Below are positions 25,264 to 33,502 of a DNA stretch of 64,000 nt, one piece after another (within the stretch, counting starts at the first letter, position 1; every line of letters starts with the position of its first letter). A program made the translations under genes and the position numbers. Below the pieces are notes generated by a model. The model saw only the letters and a list, made by a program, of their open reading frames with translations. It was not told the origin of the DNA and did not search any database. The DNA is from CAYUYV01 sp964522525 (GTDB lineage: Bacteria; Pseudomonadota; Alphaproteobacteria; JAJFIK01), in NCBI GenBank assembly GCA_964522525.1, contig CAZFWG010000012.1, positions 18,382 through 82,381 of the forward strand, read 5' to 3'.

Positions 25264-26145
25264 ATGTTCGATTTTATGCGCGATACGGTTTCCGGGCTGG
25301 GCGCCGGCAGGGCAACTGTCGTGCCCGTGGTGCGTCTTTCCGGCGTGATCTCGGCCAACAGTCCGCTGGGCCGGGGGCTCTCGATCGCGGGCGTGGCCTC
25401 GCTGCTCGACGCCGCCTTCTCCTTTCGTGACGCACCCGCCGTGGCGTTGGTGATCAATTCGCCCGGCGGTTCTCCGGTCCAGAGCGCGCTCATTCATCGC
25501 CGCATTCGCTTCTTGAGCGAGGAAAAGGGCAAGCCCGTGCTTGCCTTTGTCGAGGATGTGGCAGCGTCCGGCGGATATATGATCGCCTGCGCGGCGGACG
25601 AGATCTTTGCCGATCCCGCCTCGATCGTCGGGTCGATCGGTGTCATCGCCGGCGGCTTCGGCTTTGACAAGGCGATCGAGCGGCTGGGCGTTGATCGCCG
25701 GGTCTATACGGCGGGTCTGGAGAAATTCCGCCTCGATCCCTTCAAGCCCGAGGATCCGGCCGACGTGGCTTGGCTCCTCGATCATCTGCGCGAGCACCAC
25801 CGGATCTTTATCGATCTGGTGAAATCGCGGCGGGCGGAAGCCTTCGCGCGGTCCGCGTCGTCCGAGGATATTTTTTCCGGAGCCTATTGGCTCGGAGAGC
25901 AGGGCAAGGCGCTCGGCCTCGTTGACGGTATCGGGGAGTTGCGTTCCGTTTTGCGCACCCGTTTCGGCTCCAAAGTGAAATTGCGGCCCATTGTTCGCCG
26001 CCGGTCCTGGATGGATGCCATGAGTTTCAGCGGCCGTCGCATGGCTGTCGAGAACGCGGGCATCGGGACTGGGAGCCTGATCGATCCCGAGGCCCTGCTC
26101 GAGGCGGCCGAGGCCCGCAGTCTGTGGAGCCGATACGGACTTTAG
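25264..26145 (+). CDS. S49 family serine peptidase (SppA/SohB-like)
   Basis: This is a signal-peptide-peptidase-like protease (293 aa). The Ser-Lys dyad is Ser102 in DVAASGGYM and Lys154 in YTAGLEKFRLDPF. The 52-residue spacing is that of SohB-type enzymes. INSPGGSPVQSALIHRRI and ADPASIVGSIGVI are family blocks. It has no long N-terminal membrane anchor, unlike E. coli SppA. ATG at 25264 is chosen; longer frames run into the preceding gene. It shares direction with the methyltransferase. Confidence 0.92.
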   Translation: MFDFMRDTVSGLGAGRATVVPVVRLSGVISANSPLGRGLSIAGVASLLDAAFSFRDAPAVALVINSPGGSPVQSALIHRRIRFLSEEKGKPVLAFVEDVAASGGYMIACAADEIFADPASIVGSIGVIAGGFGFDKAIERLGVDRRVYTAGLEKFRLDPFKPEDPADVAWLLDHLREHHRIFIDLVKSRRAEAFARSASSEDIFSGAYWLGEQGKALGLVDGIGELRSVLRTRFGSKVKLRPIVRRRSWMDAMSFSGRRMAVENAGIGTGSLIDPEALLEAAEARSLWSRYGL

Positions 26146-26237
26146 CTCTCCGTGGCGTCGGGCCGGGTGCCTGCGCTGCCTGACATGCGAATGTTGCGCG
26201 CGCCATCTTTGGCAACGATGCACCGGACCGGGTCGCC

Positions 26238-26450
26238 ATGGGCAAATTGCTGCTGATCTCACTCGTTCTGCTCGGTGGATACTTCCTGTTGCGGGGCGGC
26301 CTCGGCTCCCGCAGACCGGATCAAGACGGGCGCGTCGACCGGGACGCCCGTCCGCCGGTCGAGGACATGAGCCCATGCCCCGTCTGCGGCACCTTCCGGC
26401 CCTCCAGTCTGACATCGGGTTGTGATCGAAGCGATTGTCCCTTTTCGTGA
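26238..26450 (+). CDS. Small membrane-anchored zinc-ribbon-like protein
   Basis: This is a 70-residue protein with an N-terminal membrane helix (MGKLLLISLVLLGGYFLLRGG), a polar linker and four cysteines arranged as CPVC near residue 47 and CDRSDC near the end, a likely metal knuckle. It resembles the small PP0621-type proteins. The function is unknown. It lies between the S49 gene and glyQ in the same direction. Confidence 0.6.
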   Translation: MGKLLLISLVLLGGYFLLRGGLGSRRPDQDGRVDRDARPPVEDMSPCPVCGTFRPSSLTSGCDRSDCPFS

Positions 26451-26605
26451 CGGGCCGGGCCTGTTTCATGAATTGCGAGGCGGCGGGTCAACGTCATTGA
26501 CCCTTCATAATCGGGTGGATAGGGTCGCCGCGTTGCGCCGCACACTTGCGGTCCAGCCGTTGCTCCTGTTCCTTTTTGCCCCGATGGGATGGTCCGCCGC
26601 CCGCC

Positions 26606-27661
26606 ATGTCCAAGGCCGTTCAAAAGCGTTCCCCGAAGAAGCGGGATGTGGAGACGCCTGCTTCCGCGGACCCGTCTCCCACGGATCCATCTCCCACGGA
26701 CCCGGCGCCCTCGGATCCGCTCACGCCGGATCGCTCCTTCCAGGGCCTGATTCTCACCTTGCAGCAATATTGGGCACGCCAGGGCTGTGTCATTCTACAG
26801 CCCTATGATCTGGAGATGGGCGCGGGCACGTTTCATCCGGCGACCACCTTGCGCTCCCTGGGGCCGAAGCCTTGGCGCGCGGCTTATGTTCAGCCCTGCC
26901 GCCGGCCGACGGATGGTCGTTATGGGGAAAACCCCAACCGCTTTCAGCACTACTACCAGTTCCAGGTCATTCTGAAACCGTCGCCCCCTGACATTCAGGA
27001 GCTCTATCTGCAAAGCCTGATCGCCCTCGGGATCGATCCTGGTCTCCACGATGTGCGCTTCGTGGAGGACGACTGGGAAAGCCCGACGCTCGGCGCCTGG
27101 GGTCTGGGCTGGGAGGTCTGGTGCGATGGGATGGAAGTTACTCAGTTCACCTATTTTCAGCAGGTCGGCGGCTATGACTGCGATCCCGTGTCGGGAGAGC
27201 TGACTTACGGTCTTGAGCGGCTCGCCATGTATGTCCAGGGCGTCGACAACGGCTATGACCTGGATTTCAACGGCGCGTCCGGGGACGCGCGGGTGACCTA
27301 TGGCGATGTCTTTCACCAGTCCGAACGCGAATTCTCGGCCTTCAATTTCGAACATGCCGATACGGACGTTCTGTTCCGCCAGTTCGCCGAGGCCGAGGCC
27401 GCCTGTACCCGGCTGATCGGCGCGGGGCTTGCCCTGCCGGCCTATGATCAGTGCATCAAGGCCAGCCACCTGTTCAATCTGCTCGACGCGCGCGGCGTGA
27501 TCAGTGTCACCGAACGCCAGGCCTATATCGGCCGGGTGCGCACGCTCTCGCGTGGCTGCGCCGGCGCGTGGCTCGACAGCCCCCAAGGACGCAGCGCCGG
27601 GGCGGGCGAGGGCGGCATCACCGGGACGGCACCGGGGCCAGCCGCCCCCAGCATGGGTTGA
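26606..27661 (+). CDS. glyQ: Glycyl-tRNA synthetase alpha subunit
   Basis: This is the catalytic subunit of the bacterial alpha2beta2 glycyl-tRNA synthetase. The class II core begins at SFQGLILTLQQYWARQGC and continues with QPYDLEMGAGTFHPATTLR, RWEVWCDGMEVTQFTYFQQ-like motif 2 (here WEVWCDGMEVTQFTYF) and LTYGLERLAMY. At 351 aa it is longer than the usual 290-310. The extra residues are a low-complexity N-terminus with repeats of (S/A)PTDP and a Gly/Ala-rich C-terminal tail. It is followed after 7 bases by glyS. Confidence 0.95.
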   Translation: MSKAVQKRSPKKRDVETPASADPSPTDPSPTDPAPSDPLTPDRSFQGLILTLQQYWARQGCVILQPYDLEMGAGTFHPATTLRSLGPKPWRAAYVQPCRRPTDGRYGENPNRFQHYYQFQVILKPSPPDIQELYLQSLIALGIDPGLHDVRFVEDDWESPTLGAWGLGWEVWCDGMEVTQFTYFQQVGGYDCDPVSGELTYGLERLAMYVQGVDNGYDLDFNGASGDARVTYGDVFHQSEREFSAFNFEHADTDVLFRQFAEAEAACTRLIGAGLALPAYDQCIKASHLFNLLDARGVISVTERQAYIGRVRTLSRGCAGAWLDSPQGRSAGAGEGGITGTAPGPAAPSMG

Positions 27662-27668
27662 GGGCGCC

Positions 27669-29729
27669 ATGGGCGAGGTCCTGCTTGAATTGTTCAGTGA
27701 GGAGATCCCGGCGCGCCTTCAGGAAGGTGCGCGGGCGGAGCTTGTGCGCCGTCTGACGGACGGTCTCAAGGAAGCGGGCTATGAAAATGTCACGATGCGG
27801 AGTTTCGTCACGCCGCGCCGTCTGACGGCCATCATCGAGGACCTGCCGGCCCGCCAGCCCGATCTGCGCGAGGAGCGCAAGGGACCCAAGGTCAGCGCGC
27901 CGGAAAAGGCCGTCGAGGGGTTCCTCAAATCCGTCGGTCTGACGCTTGATCAGGTGGAACAACGGGATACGGGCAAGGGTGCCACCTATTTCGCCGTGAT
28001 CGAGCGAAAGGGCCGTCCGACCCAAGAAGTCCTGGCCGGTCTTGTGGCCGACATGGTGCAGCAGTTTCATTGGCCCAAATCCATGCGCTGGGGCAGCGGG
28101 TCTTTGCGCTGGGTGCGGCCGCTCCACCATGTCCTGTGCCTGTTCGGCGGACAATCCGTCCCCGTTGAAATCGATGGCGTTCCGGTCGTTTCCGAGACCA
28201 AGGGACACCGGTTCATGGCGCCCGAGGCCGTGGCCGTCGAGGATGGCGCCTCCTACATGAAAGGGCTTGAAAAGGCCTATGTGCTCCTCGACCCTGAGGT
28301 CCGGCGGACACGGATCGATGAGGCCGCCCGGGCGGCCGCCGCCGAGCCCGGTTTCGAACTCGTCGAAGATGCCGGCCTTCTCAATGAGGTCACGGGACTT
28401 GTCGAATGGCCGGTCGTCCTTATGGGTCGCTTTGACGACAGCTTTCTCGATCTGCCCGATGAAGTGCTGGTCAGCGCCATGCGCGGCCATCAGAAATATT
28501 TCTCCGTGAAGGATCCGAAAACGGGGCGTCTGGCCCCGTGTTTCATCACCGTCGCCAATCTGGAGGCACCGGACGGAGGGGCGCAGATTATCGCAGGCAA
28601 TGAGCGGGTGTTGCGCGCCCGGCTCGCCGATGCCCGGTTCTTCTGGGATCAGGATCTCAAGACACCCTTGGCGGATCTCGCTCCTGGTCTGAAAGAGGTG
28701 GTCTTCCATGCCAAGCTTGGCACGCTCGCTGACAAGGTGGCGCGCGTCGCGGGTCTGGCCCGCCATTTGGCGCCCCTGACCGGCGCTGATGCCGACAAGG
28801 CAGAAGAGGCCGCCCGGCTCGCCAAATGCGATCTGCTCACCGGCATGGTCGGCGAGTTCCCTGAACTCCAAGGCCTGATGGGGCGGTACTATGCCCGCCA
28901 TCACGGCATCGACATGGCCGTGGCCGCAGCCATCGAGGACCATTATGCCCCTCAGGGACCGGATGATCGGTGTCCGGGTCAACCTGTTTCCATGGCGGTG
29001 GCCCTCGCCGACAAGATCGATACGCTGGTCGGCTTCTGGCTGATCGACGAAAAACCGACGGGCTCGAAGGATCCGTTCGCCTTGCGCCGTGCCGCGTTGG
29101 GGGTGATCCGGATCATTCTGGAGAATGGCTTGCGGCTACCCTTGAGCGACGCCTTTCAGGTGGCCCGGTCCGGCCATGGCGGAAAGGGTGAGGAGGCCGC
29201 ACTTGTCGACCTGATGACTTTTGTTGGCGAGCGGCTCAAAGTCCATTTGCGGGATCGCAAGAAGCGTCATGACCTGATCGATGCGGTCTTTGCCCTGCCG
29301 GGCCATGACGATCTCGTGTCGGTCGTGGAACGGGTCCAGGCGCTCACGGACTTTTTGGCCACGGATGATGGTGCCAACCTCCAGGCAGGCATCAAGCGGG
29401 CCGGGAACATTCTCCGGATTGAGGAGAAGAAGGACAAGGTGACCTTTGACGGGGCGCCCGATCCCGCCCTGTTCGAGCAGGACGAGGAGAAGGCCCTGTT
29501 CCAGAGCCTGGAGACCGCCCGCAAGGAGGCGGAAACCAAACTCACGCAAGAGGACTATGCCGCCGCCATGGCCGCCGTCGCCTCCTTGCGCGGGCCTGTT
29601 GATGCTTTTTTTGATACTGTGACGGTTAATGCTTCCGACGCCGATGTGCGACGCAATCGGCTCCAATTGCTTGGCCAGATCCGCGCGAGTCTCGCGGGCG
29701 TGGCCGATTTTTCCAGAATTGAAGGCTAG
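27669..29729 (+). CDS. glyS: Glycyl-tRNA synthetase beta subunit
   Basis: The beta subunit (686 aa) binds tRNA and is needed for activity of the GlyQ subunit. It starts with the family signature LLELFSEEIPARLQEGAR. It contains the HD-like region and the block VALADKIDTLVGFW followed by KDPFALRRAALG. ATG at 27669 has GAGGG just upstream. A longer frame into glyQ is rejected. glyQ, glyS and ppdK are tightly packed and probably one transcript. Confidence 0.96.
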   Translation: MGEVLLELFSEEIPARLQEGARAELVRRLTDGLKEAGYENVTMRSFVTPRRLTAIIEDLPARQPDLREERKGPKVSAPEKAVEGFLKSVGLTLDQVEQRDTGKGATYFAVIERKGRPTQEVLAGLVADMVQQFHWPKSMRWGSGSLRWVRPLHHVLCLFGGQSVPVEIDGVPVVSETKGHRFMAPEAVAVEDGASYMKGLEKAYVLLDPEVRRTRIDEAARAAAAEPGFELVEDAGLLNEVTGLVEWPVVLMGRFDDSFLDLPDEVLVSAMRGHQKYFSVKDPKTGRLAPCFITVANLEAPDGGAQIIAGNERVLRARLADARFFWDQDLKTPLADLAPGLKEVVFHAKLGTLADKVARVAGLARHLAPLTGADADKAEEAARLAKCDLLTGMVGEFPELQGLMGRYYARHHGIDMAVAAAIEDHYAPQGPDDRCPGQPVSMAVALADKIDTLVGFWLIDEKPTGSKDPFALRRAALGVIRIILENGLRLPLSDAFQVARSGHGGKGEEAALVDLMTFVGERLKVHLRDRKKRHDLIDAVFALPGHDDLVSVVERVQALTDFLATDDGANLQAGIKRAGNILRIEEKKDKVTFDGAPDPALFEQDEEKALFQSLETARKEAETKLTQEDYAAAMAAVASLRGPVDAFFDTVTVNASDADVRRNRLQLLGQIRASLAGVADFSRIEG

Positions 29730-29771
29730 ATGCGCGTAAAGCGTCCGGCCGCAGAGTGGGCGGAGAAGGGA

Positions 29772-32441
29772 ATGACGCAATGGGTCTATCAGTTCGGCAC
29801 GGACCGAACCGACGGCACCGCGGAAGACCGGGAGCTCCTGGGCGGCAAGGGCGCCAATCTGGCCGAGATGAGCAAGCTCGGCCTTCCCGTGCCCCCCGGC
29901 TTCACGCTGACGACGGAGGTGTGCACGGCCTTTTATGCCGACAACCGGACCTATCCTGCCGCGCTTCAAGGTGAGGTCAAGAACGCCCTCAACACCATCG
30001 GAACATTCCTGGGCAAGAAATTCGGGGATCCGACGAATCCCCTGCTTGTGTCCGTGCGGTCCGGTGCCCGGGTGTCCATGCCCGGCATGATGGACACCGT
30101 GCTCAATCTCGGCCTCAACGACGAGACGGTGGACGGCCTCGCCATGCTGTCCCAGGACCGCCGCTTTGCCTATGATTCCTATCGGCGCTTCATCCAGATG
30201 TATGGGGATGTGGTCCTCGGTGTGGACCACCACATCTTCGAGGACTGTCTTGACGATGCCAAGATGGATCGAGGTGTTTCCCTCGATACGGAATTGACCG
30301 CGGAAGATCTGCTGGGCGTCGTCGAAGCCTATAAGAAACTCGTTGAGCAGGAGACGGGGCGGCAATTTCCGCAGGATCCGGAAGAACAGCTCTGGGGCGC
30401 CATCGGCGCGGTGTTCGGATCCTGGATGAATGCCCGCGCCGTGACCTATCGGCGCCTCCATTCGATCCCTGAGGAATGGGGCACGGCCGTGACCGTTCAG
30501 GCCATGGTGTTCGGCAATATGGGCGAGGAAAGCGCGACCGGTGTTGCCTTTACCCGCAATCCGTCAACGGGGGAAAACGCTCTTTACGGGGAATTTCTCG
30601 TCAATGCGCAAGGGGAAGACGTGGTGGCGGGCATCCGCACACCCCAATCCCTGTCGCGCCAGGCGCGCCATGAAAGCGGCTCCTCTTTGCCGTCCCTCGA
30701 GGAATGCATGCCGCCCGTCTACGAACAGCTGTCGGCCGTGACGCAACGCCTCGAAGGCCATTACCGCGACATGCAGGACGTGGAATTCACGGTAGAGAAG
30801 GGCAAGCTGTGGATGCTGCAGACCCGGGGCGGTAAACGGACCGCCAAGGCGGGCCTGCGTATCGCGGTCGATTTGTGTAAGGAGGGCTACATCTCCGAGG
30901 AGGAGGCGGTGCTGCGGATTGATCCGTCCTCCCTCAACCAGCTTCTTCACCCGAGCCTTGATCCCAAGGCCGATCGGGACATTCTCGTCACGGGCCTGCC
31001 GGCCTCGCCGGGGGCCGCCAGCGGTGTGGTCGTGTTCCATGCGGAGGATGCGGAGAGTTTCGCTGCCAACGGAACCGCGACCATCCTCGTTCGTAACGAG
31101 ACGAGCCCTGAGGATATTCACGGCATGCATGCCGCCAAGGGCATTCTGACGGCTCGGGGCGGGATGACCAGCCACGCGGCCGTCGTGGCCCGGGGCATGG
31201 GCCGGCCATGCGTGACCGGGGCCGGTGCCATGCGGATCGACTATGGCAAGCAGACTTTTTCCGTAGGGCCGATCACGGTGGCCAAGGGGGATGTCATCAC
31301 CATCGACGGCGCCACCGGACAGGTGATGCGCGGTGAGGTCAGCACGATCCAGCCGGAGCTTTCCGGCGACTTCGCCACCATCATGGGGTGGGCGGACAAA
31401 CGCCGCCGCCTCAGCGTGCGCACCAATGCGGAAACGCCGGAAGACGCGCGGGTGGCACGGGATTTCGGCGCCGAGGGGATCGGCCTGTGCCGGACGGAAC
31501 ACATGTTCTTCGACGCCGACCGGATCCAGGCGGTCCGGGAAATGATCCTGGCGGATACCAAGGATGGCCGCCGCACGGCGCTCGCCAAGCTTCTGCCCTT
31601 TCAGCGGGCGGATTTTGTGGAACTGTTCCGCATCATGGCCAATCTGCCCGTGACCATCCGGCTTCTGGATCCCCCGCTCCATGAGTTCCTGCCCCATGGC
31701 GAGGAAGAGATTGCGCAGGTGGCCCAGGGCATGGGCGTGGAGCCGGCCCTTCTTGCTGACCGGTTGGCGGAGTTGCGCGAAGTCAATCCCATGCTGGGGC
31801 ATCGGGGATGCCGCTTGGGCATCTCCTACCCTGAAATCTATGAAATGCAGGCCCGGGCCCTGCTCGAGGCGGCTTGTGACGTGACCCAAGAATTGGGCAC
31901 GCCCATCGTGCCGGAGATCATGGTGCCGCTGGTCGTCAGCCACGCCGAGCTGGAAATGATCAAGCTCCGGATCAATGCCATCGCGGATGCCGTCGAAGCG
32001 GAGCGGGGCAGCCGGGTCAACTATTTGGTCGGAACCATGATCGAGCTGCCGCGCGCGGCTCTCCAGGCCGCCGATATTGCGCGTTCGGCCGAATTTTTCA
32101 GTTTCGGGACGAACGATCTCACCCAGACCGTGTTCGGCATCAGCCGGGATGACGCCGCTCAGTTCCTGGGCACCTATCTCAGCAACAAGATCCTGGCCGT
32201 CGATCCTTTCATCACCTTGGATCAGGAGGGTGTGGGCGAACTGGTCAAGGTCGGCGCCAGTCGCGGCCGGCAGACCAAACCGGACCTCAAGGTCGGCATT
32301 TGCGGCGAACACGGAGGGGATCCGGACTCGATCCAGTTCTGCGAGGATATCGGCCTCGATTATGTATCGTGTTCGCCCTATCGGGTGCCCATTGCGCGGC
32401 TCGCGGCCGCCCAGGCCGCGATCCATCGGCAGCGGGCATGA
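29772..32441 (+). CDS. ppdK: Pyruvate, phosphate dikinase
   Basis: This enzyme interconverts ATP, pyruvate and phosphate with AMP, PEP and pyrophosphate. It has an N-terminal ATP-grasp domain (LLGGKGANLAEM, LLVSVRSGARVSMPGMMDT), a central phospho-His domain (LTARGGMTSHAAVVARGMG with the swivelling His) and a C-terminal PEP-binding barrel (EFFSFGTNDLTQTV, VGICGEHGGDP). The length of 889 aa is standard. ATG at 29772 has GGAG six bases upstream. An ATG at 29730, right after the glyS stop, is less likely. The usual regulatory kinase gene is not adjacent. Confidence 0.97.
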   Translation: MTQWVYQFGTDRTDGTAEDRELLGGKGANLAEMSKLGLPVPPGFTLTTEVCTAFYADNRTYPAALQGEVKNALNTIGTFLGKKFGDPTNPLLVSVRSGARVSMPGMMDTVLNLGLNDETVDGLAMLSQDRRFAYDSYRRFIQMYGDVVLGVDHHIFEDCLDDAKMDRGVSLDTELTAEDLLGVVEAYKKLVEQETGRQFPQDPEEQLWGAIGAVFGSWMNARAVTYRRLHSIPEEWGTAVTVQAMVFGNMGEESATGVAFTRNPSTGENALYGEFLVNAQGEDVVAGIRTPQSLSRQARHESGSSLPSLEECMPPVYEQLSAVTQRLEGHYRDMQDVEFTVEKGKLWMLQTRGGKRTAKAGLRIAVDLCKEGYISEEEAVLRIDPSSLNQLLHPSLDPKADRDILVTGLPASPGAASGVVVFHAEDAESFAANGTATILVRNETSPEDIHGMHAAKGILTARGGMTSHAAVVARGMGRPCVTGAGAMRIDYGKQTFSVGPITVAKGDVITIDGATGQVMRGEVSTIQPELSGDFATIMGWADKRRRLSVRTNAETPEDARVARDFGAEGIGLCRTEHMFFDADRIQAVREMILADTKDGRRTALAKLLPFQRADFVELFRIMANLPVTIRLLDPPLHEFLPHGEEEIAQVAQGMGVEPALLADRLAELREVNPMLGHRGCRLGISYPEIYEMQARALLEAACDVTQELGTPIVPEIMVPLVVSHAELEMIKLRINAIADAVEAERGSRVNYLVGTMIELPRAALQAADIARSAEFFSFGTNDLTQTVFGISRDDAAQFLGTYLSNKILAVDPFITLDQEGVGELVKVGASRGRQTKPDLKVGICGEHGGDPDSIQFCEDIGLDYVSCSPYRVPIARLAAAQAAIHRQRA

Positions 32442-33385
32442 GTGTCACGCCGCCGAGCCTCGATGATCTGCGTCGCCTGGGCAAACCGGCCATCGCCCGG
32501 GCGCTCGCTATGGTCGAAACTCATGGTGATGATCCCTCCTTCGTGGCGCTCCTCGATGCCGCCTGGGCCGAGCCCAAGGGCCATGTGGTTGGCATCACGG
32601 GTCCGCCCGGTGTGGGCAAGTCGAGCCTAATCAATGCCATGATCGCTTTTTGGCGGGCCTGTGGACAGTCCGTTGCCGTCGTGGCGGTCGATCCGTCCTC
32701 GAAGCGCAGCGGCGGCGCCCTGCTGGGCGACCGAACCCGGATCATCGCCGATCCGGAAGACGATCAGATCTTCATCCGTTCCATGGCCGCCCGGGACCGG
32801 CTCGGCGGGTTGGCGGATATCACCTTTCCCGCCGTGGTCCTGCTCCGGGCGCTCTTTGATCGGATCATCGTGGAGACCGTGGGCGTGGGTCAGTCGGAAA
32901 CGGAGATTTCCGATCTCGCCGACACGGTTGTGCTGTGTGTCCAGCCCGGATCTGGCGACGCCCTGCAATTCATGAAAGCTGGTATTGTCGAAGTGCCGGA
33001 TATCGCGGTTGTCACCAAGGCCGATCTGGGGGCGGCGGCGGTGCGCGCGCGCAGTGACCTGGAAAGCGCCCTTGATCTTGTCAGCCTGTCCAAGGACGGC
33101 CGTACCTTGTCGATCTTTCTCGTCAGCATTCAGCAGGCCCAGGGTCTTGACGCCTTGATGGCGTCCATCGACGAGCATCGGGTCTTTCTCGATTCGGCCT
33201 CGCGTCTTGGTCAGAAACGTCAGGGCCAGGCCGAAGCCTTCCTGGTTCAGATGATCCGGGATGGTTTCGGACGGGAGGGCGTCTCCTGGGCCAGGCGGGC
33301 GGGCCGTTTCGTGAAAATGGACGGCCGCGCCCCCTTTGCCGTGGGCCATGCCATTGTTTCCGATCTGCGGGCCAAACTCACCTGA
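32438..33385 (+). CDS. MeaB/ArgK-type GTPase, paralogue 1
   Basis: This is a G3E-family P-loop GTPase related to chaperones of adenosylcobalamin-dependent mutases (315 aa). The P-loop is GITGPPGVGKSSL. Switch and base motifs are VDPSSKRSGGALLGDRTR, ETVGVGQSETEI and VTKADLGAA. It overlaps the ppdK stop by the ATGA overlap and is therefore co-translated with it. No mutase is nearby. A second family member next to methylmalonyl-CoA mutase at the right end is the obvious MeaB. The job of this copy is unknown. Confidence 0.85.
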   Translation: MSVTPPSLDDLRRLGKPAIARALAMVETHGDDPSFVALLDAAWAEPKGHVVGITGPPGVGKSSLINAMIAFWRACGQSVAVVAVDPSSKRSGGALLGDRTRIIADPEDDQIFIRSMAARDRLGGLADITFPAVVLLRALFDRIIVETVGVGQSETEISDLADTVVLCVQPGSGDALQFMKAGIVEVPDIAVVTKADLGAAAVRARSDLESALDLVSLSKDGRTLSIFLVSIQQAQGLDALMASIDEHRVFLDSASRLGQKRQGQAEAFLVQMIRDGFGREGVSWARRAGRFVKMDGRAPFAVGHAIVSDLRAKLT

Positions 33386-33502
33386 AGATCCGCCGTGACC
33401 GGTCCCGTCATCAAAACTTCTGCGGCCTGACACATGTTTGTGATCTTGGTCCCCTAAGCCCGCATCAGAGCAGATGTGATCGCAGGTTTTTGGGGGCGTG
33501 GC

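Noticed and set aside
30564..32426. 620-residue open frame antisense to ppdK
   Set aside because: Shadow of a fully recognised gene. No domain and no ribosome site.
33386..33502. Cobalamin riboswitch before the TonB receptor
   Set aside because: The 117 bases contain none of the conserved B12-box sequence and are too short for the full element.
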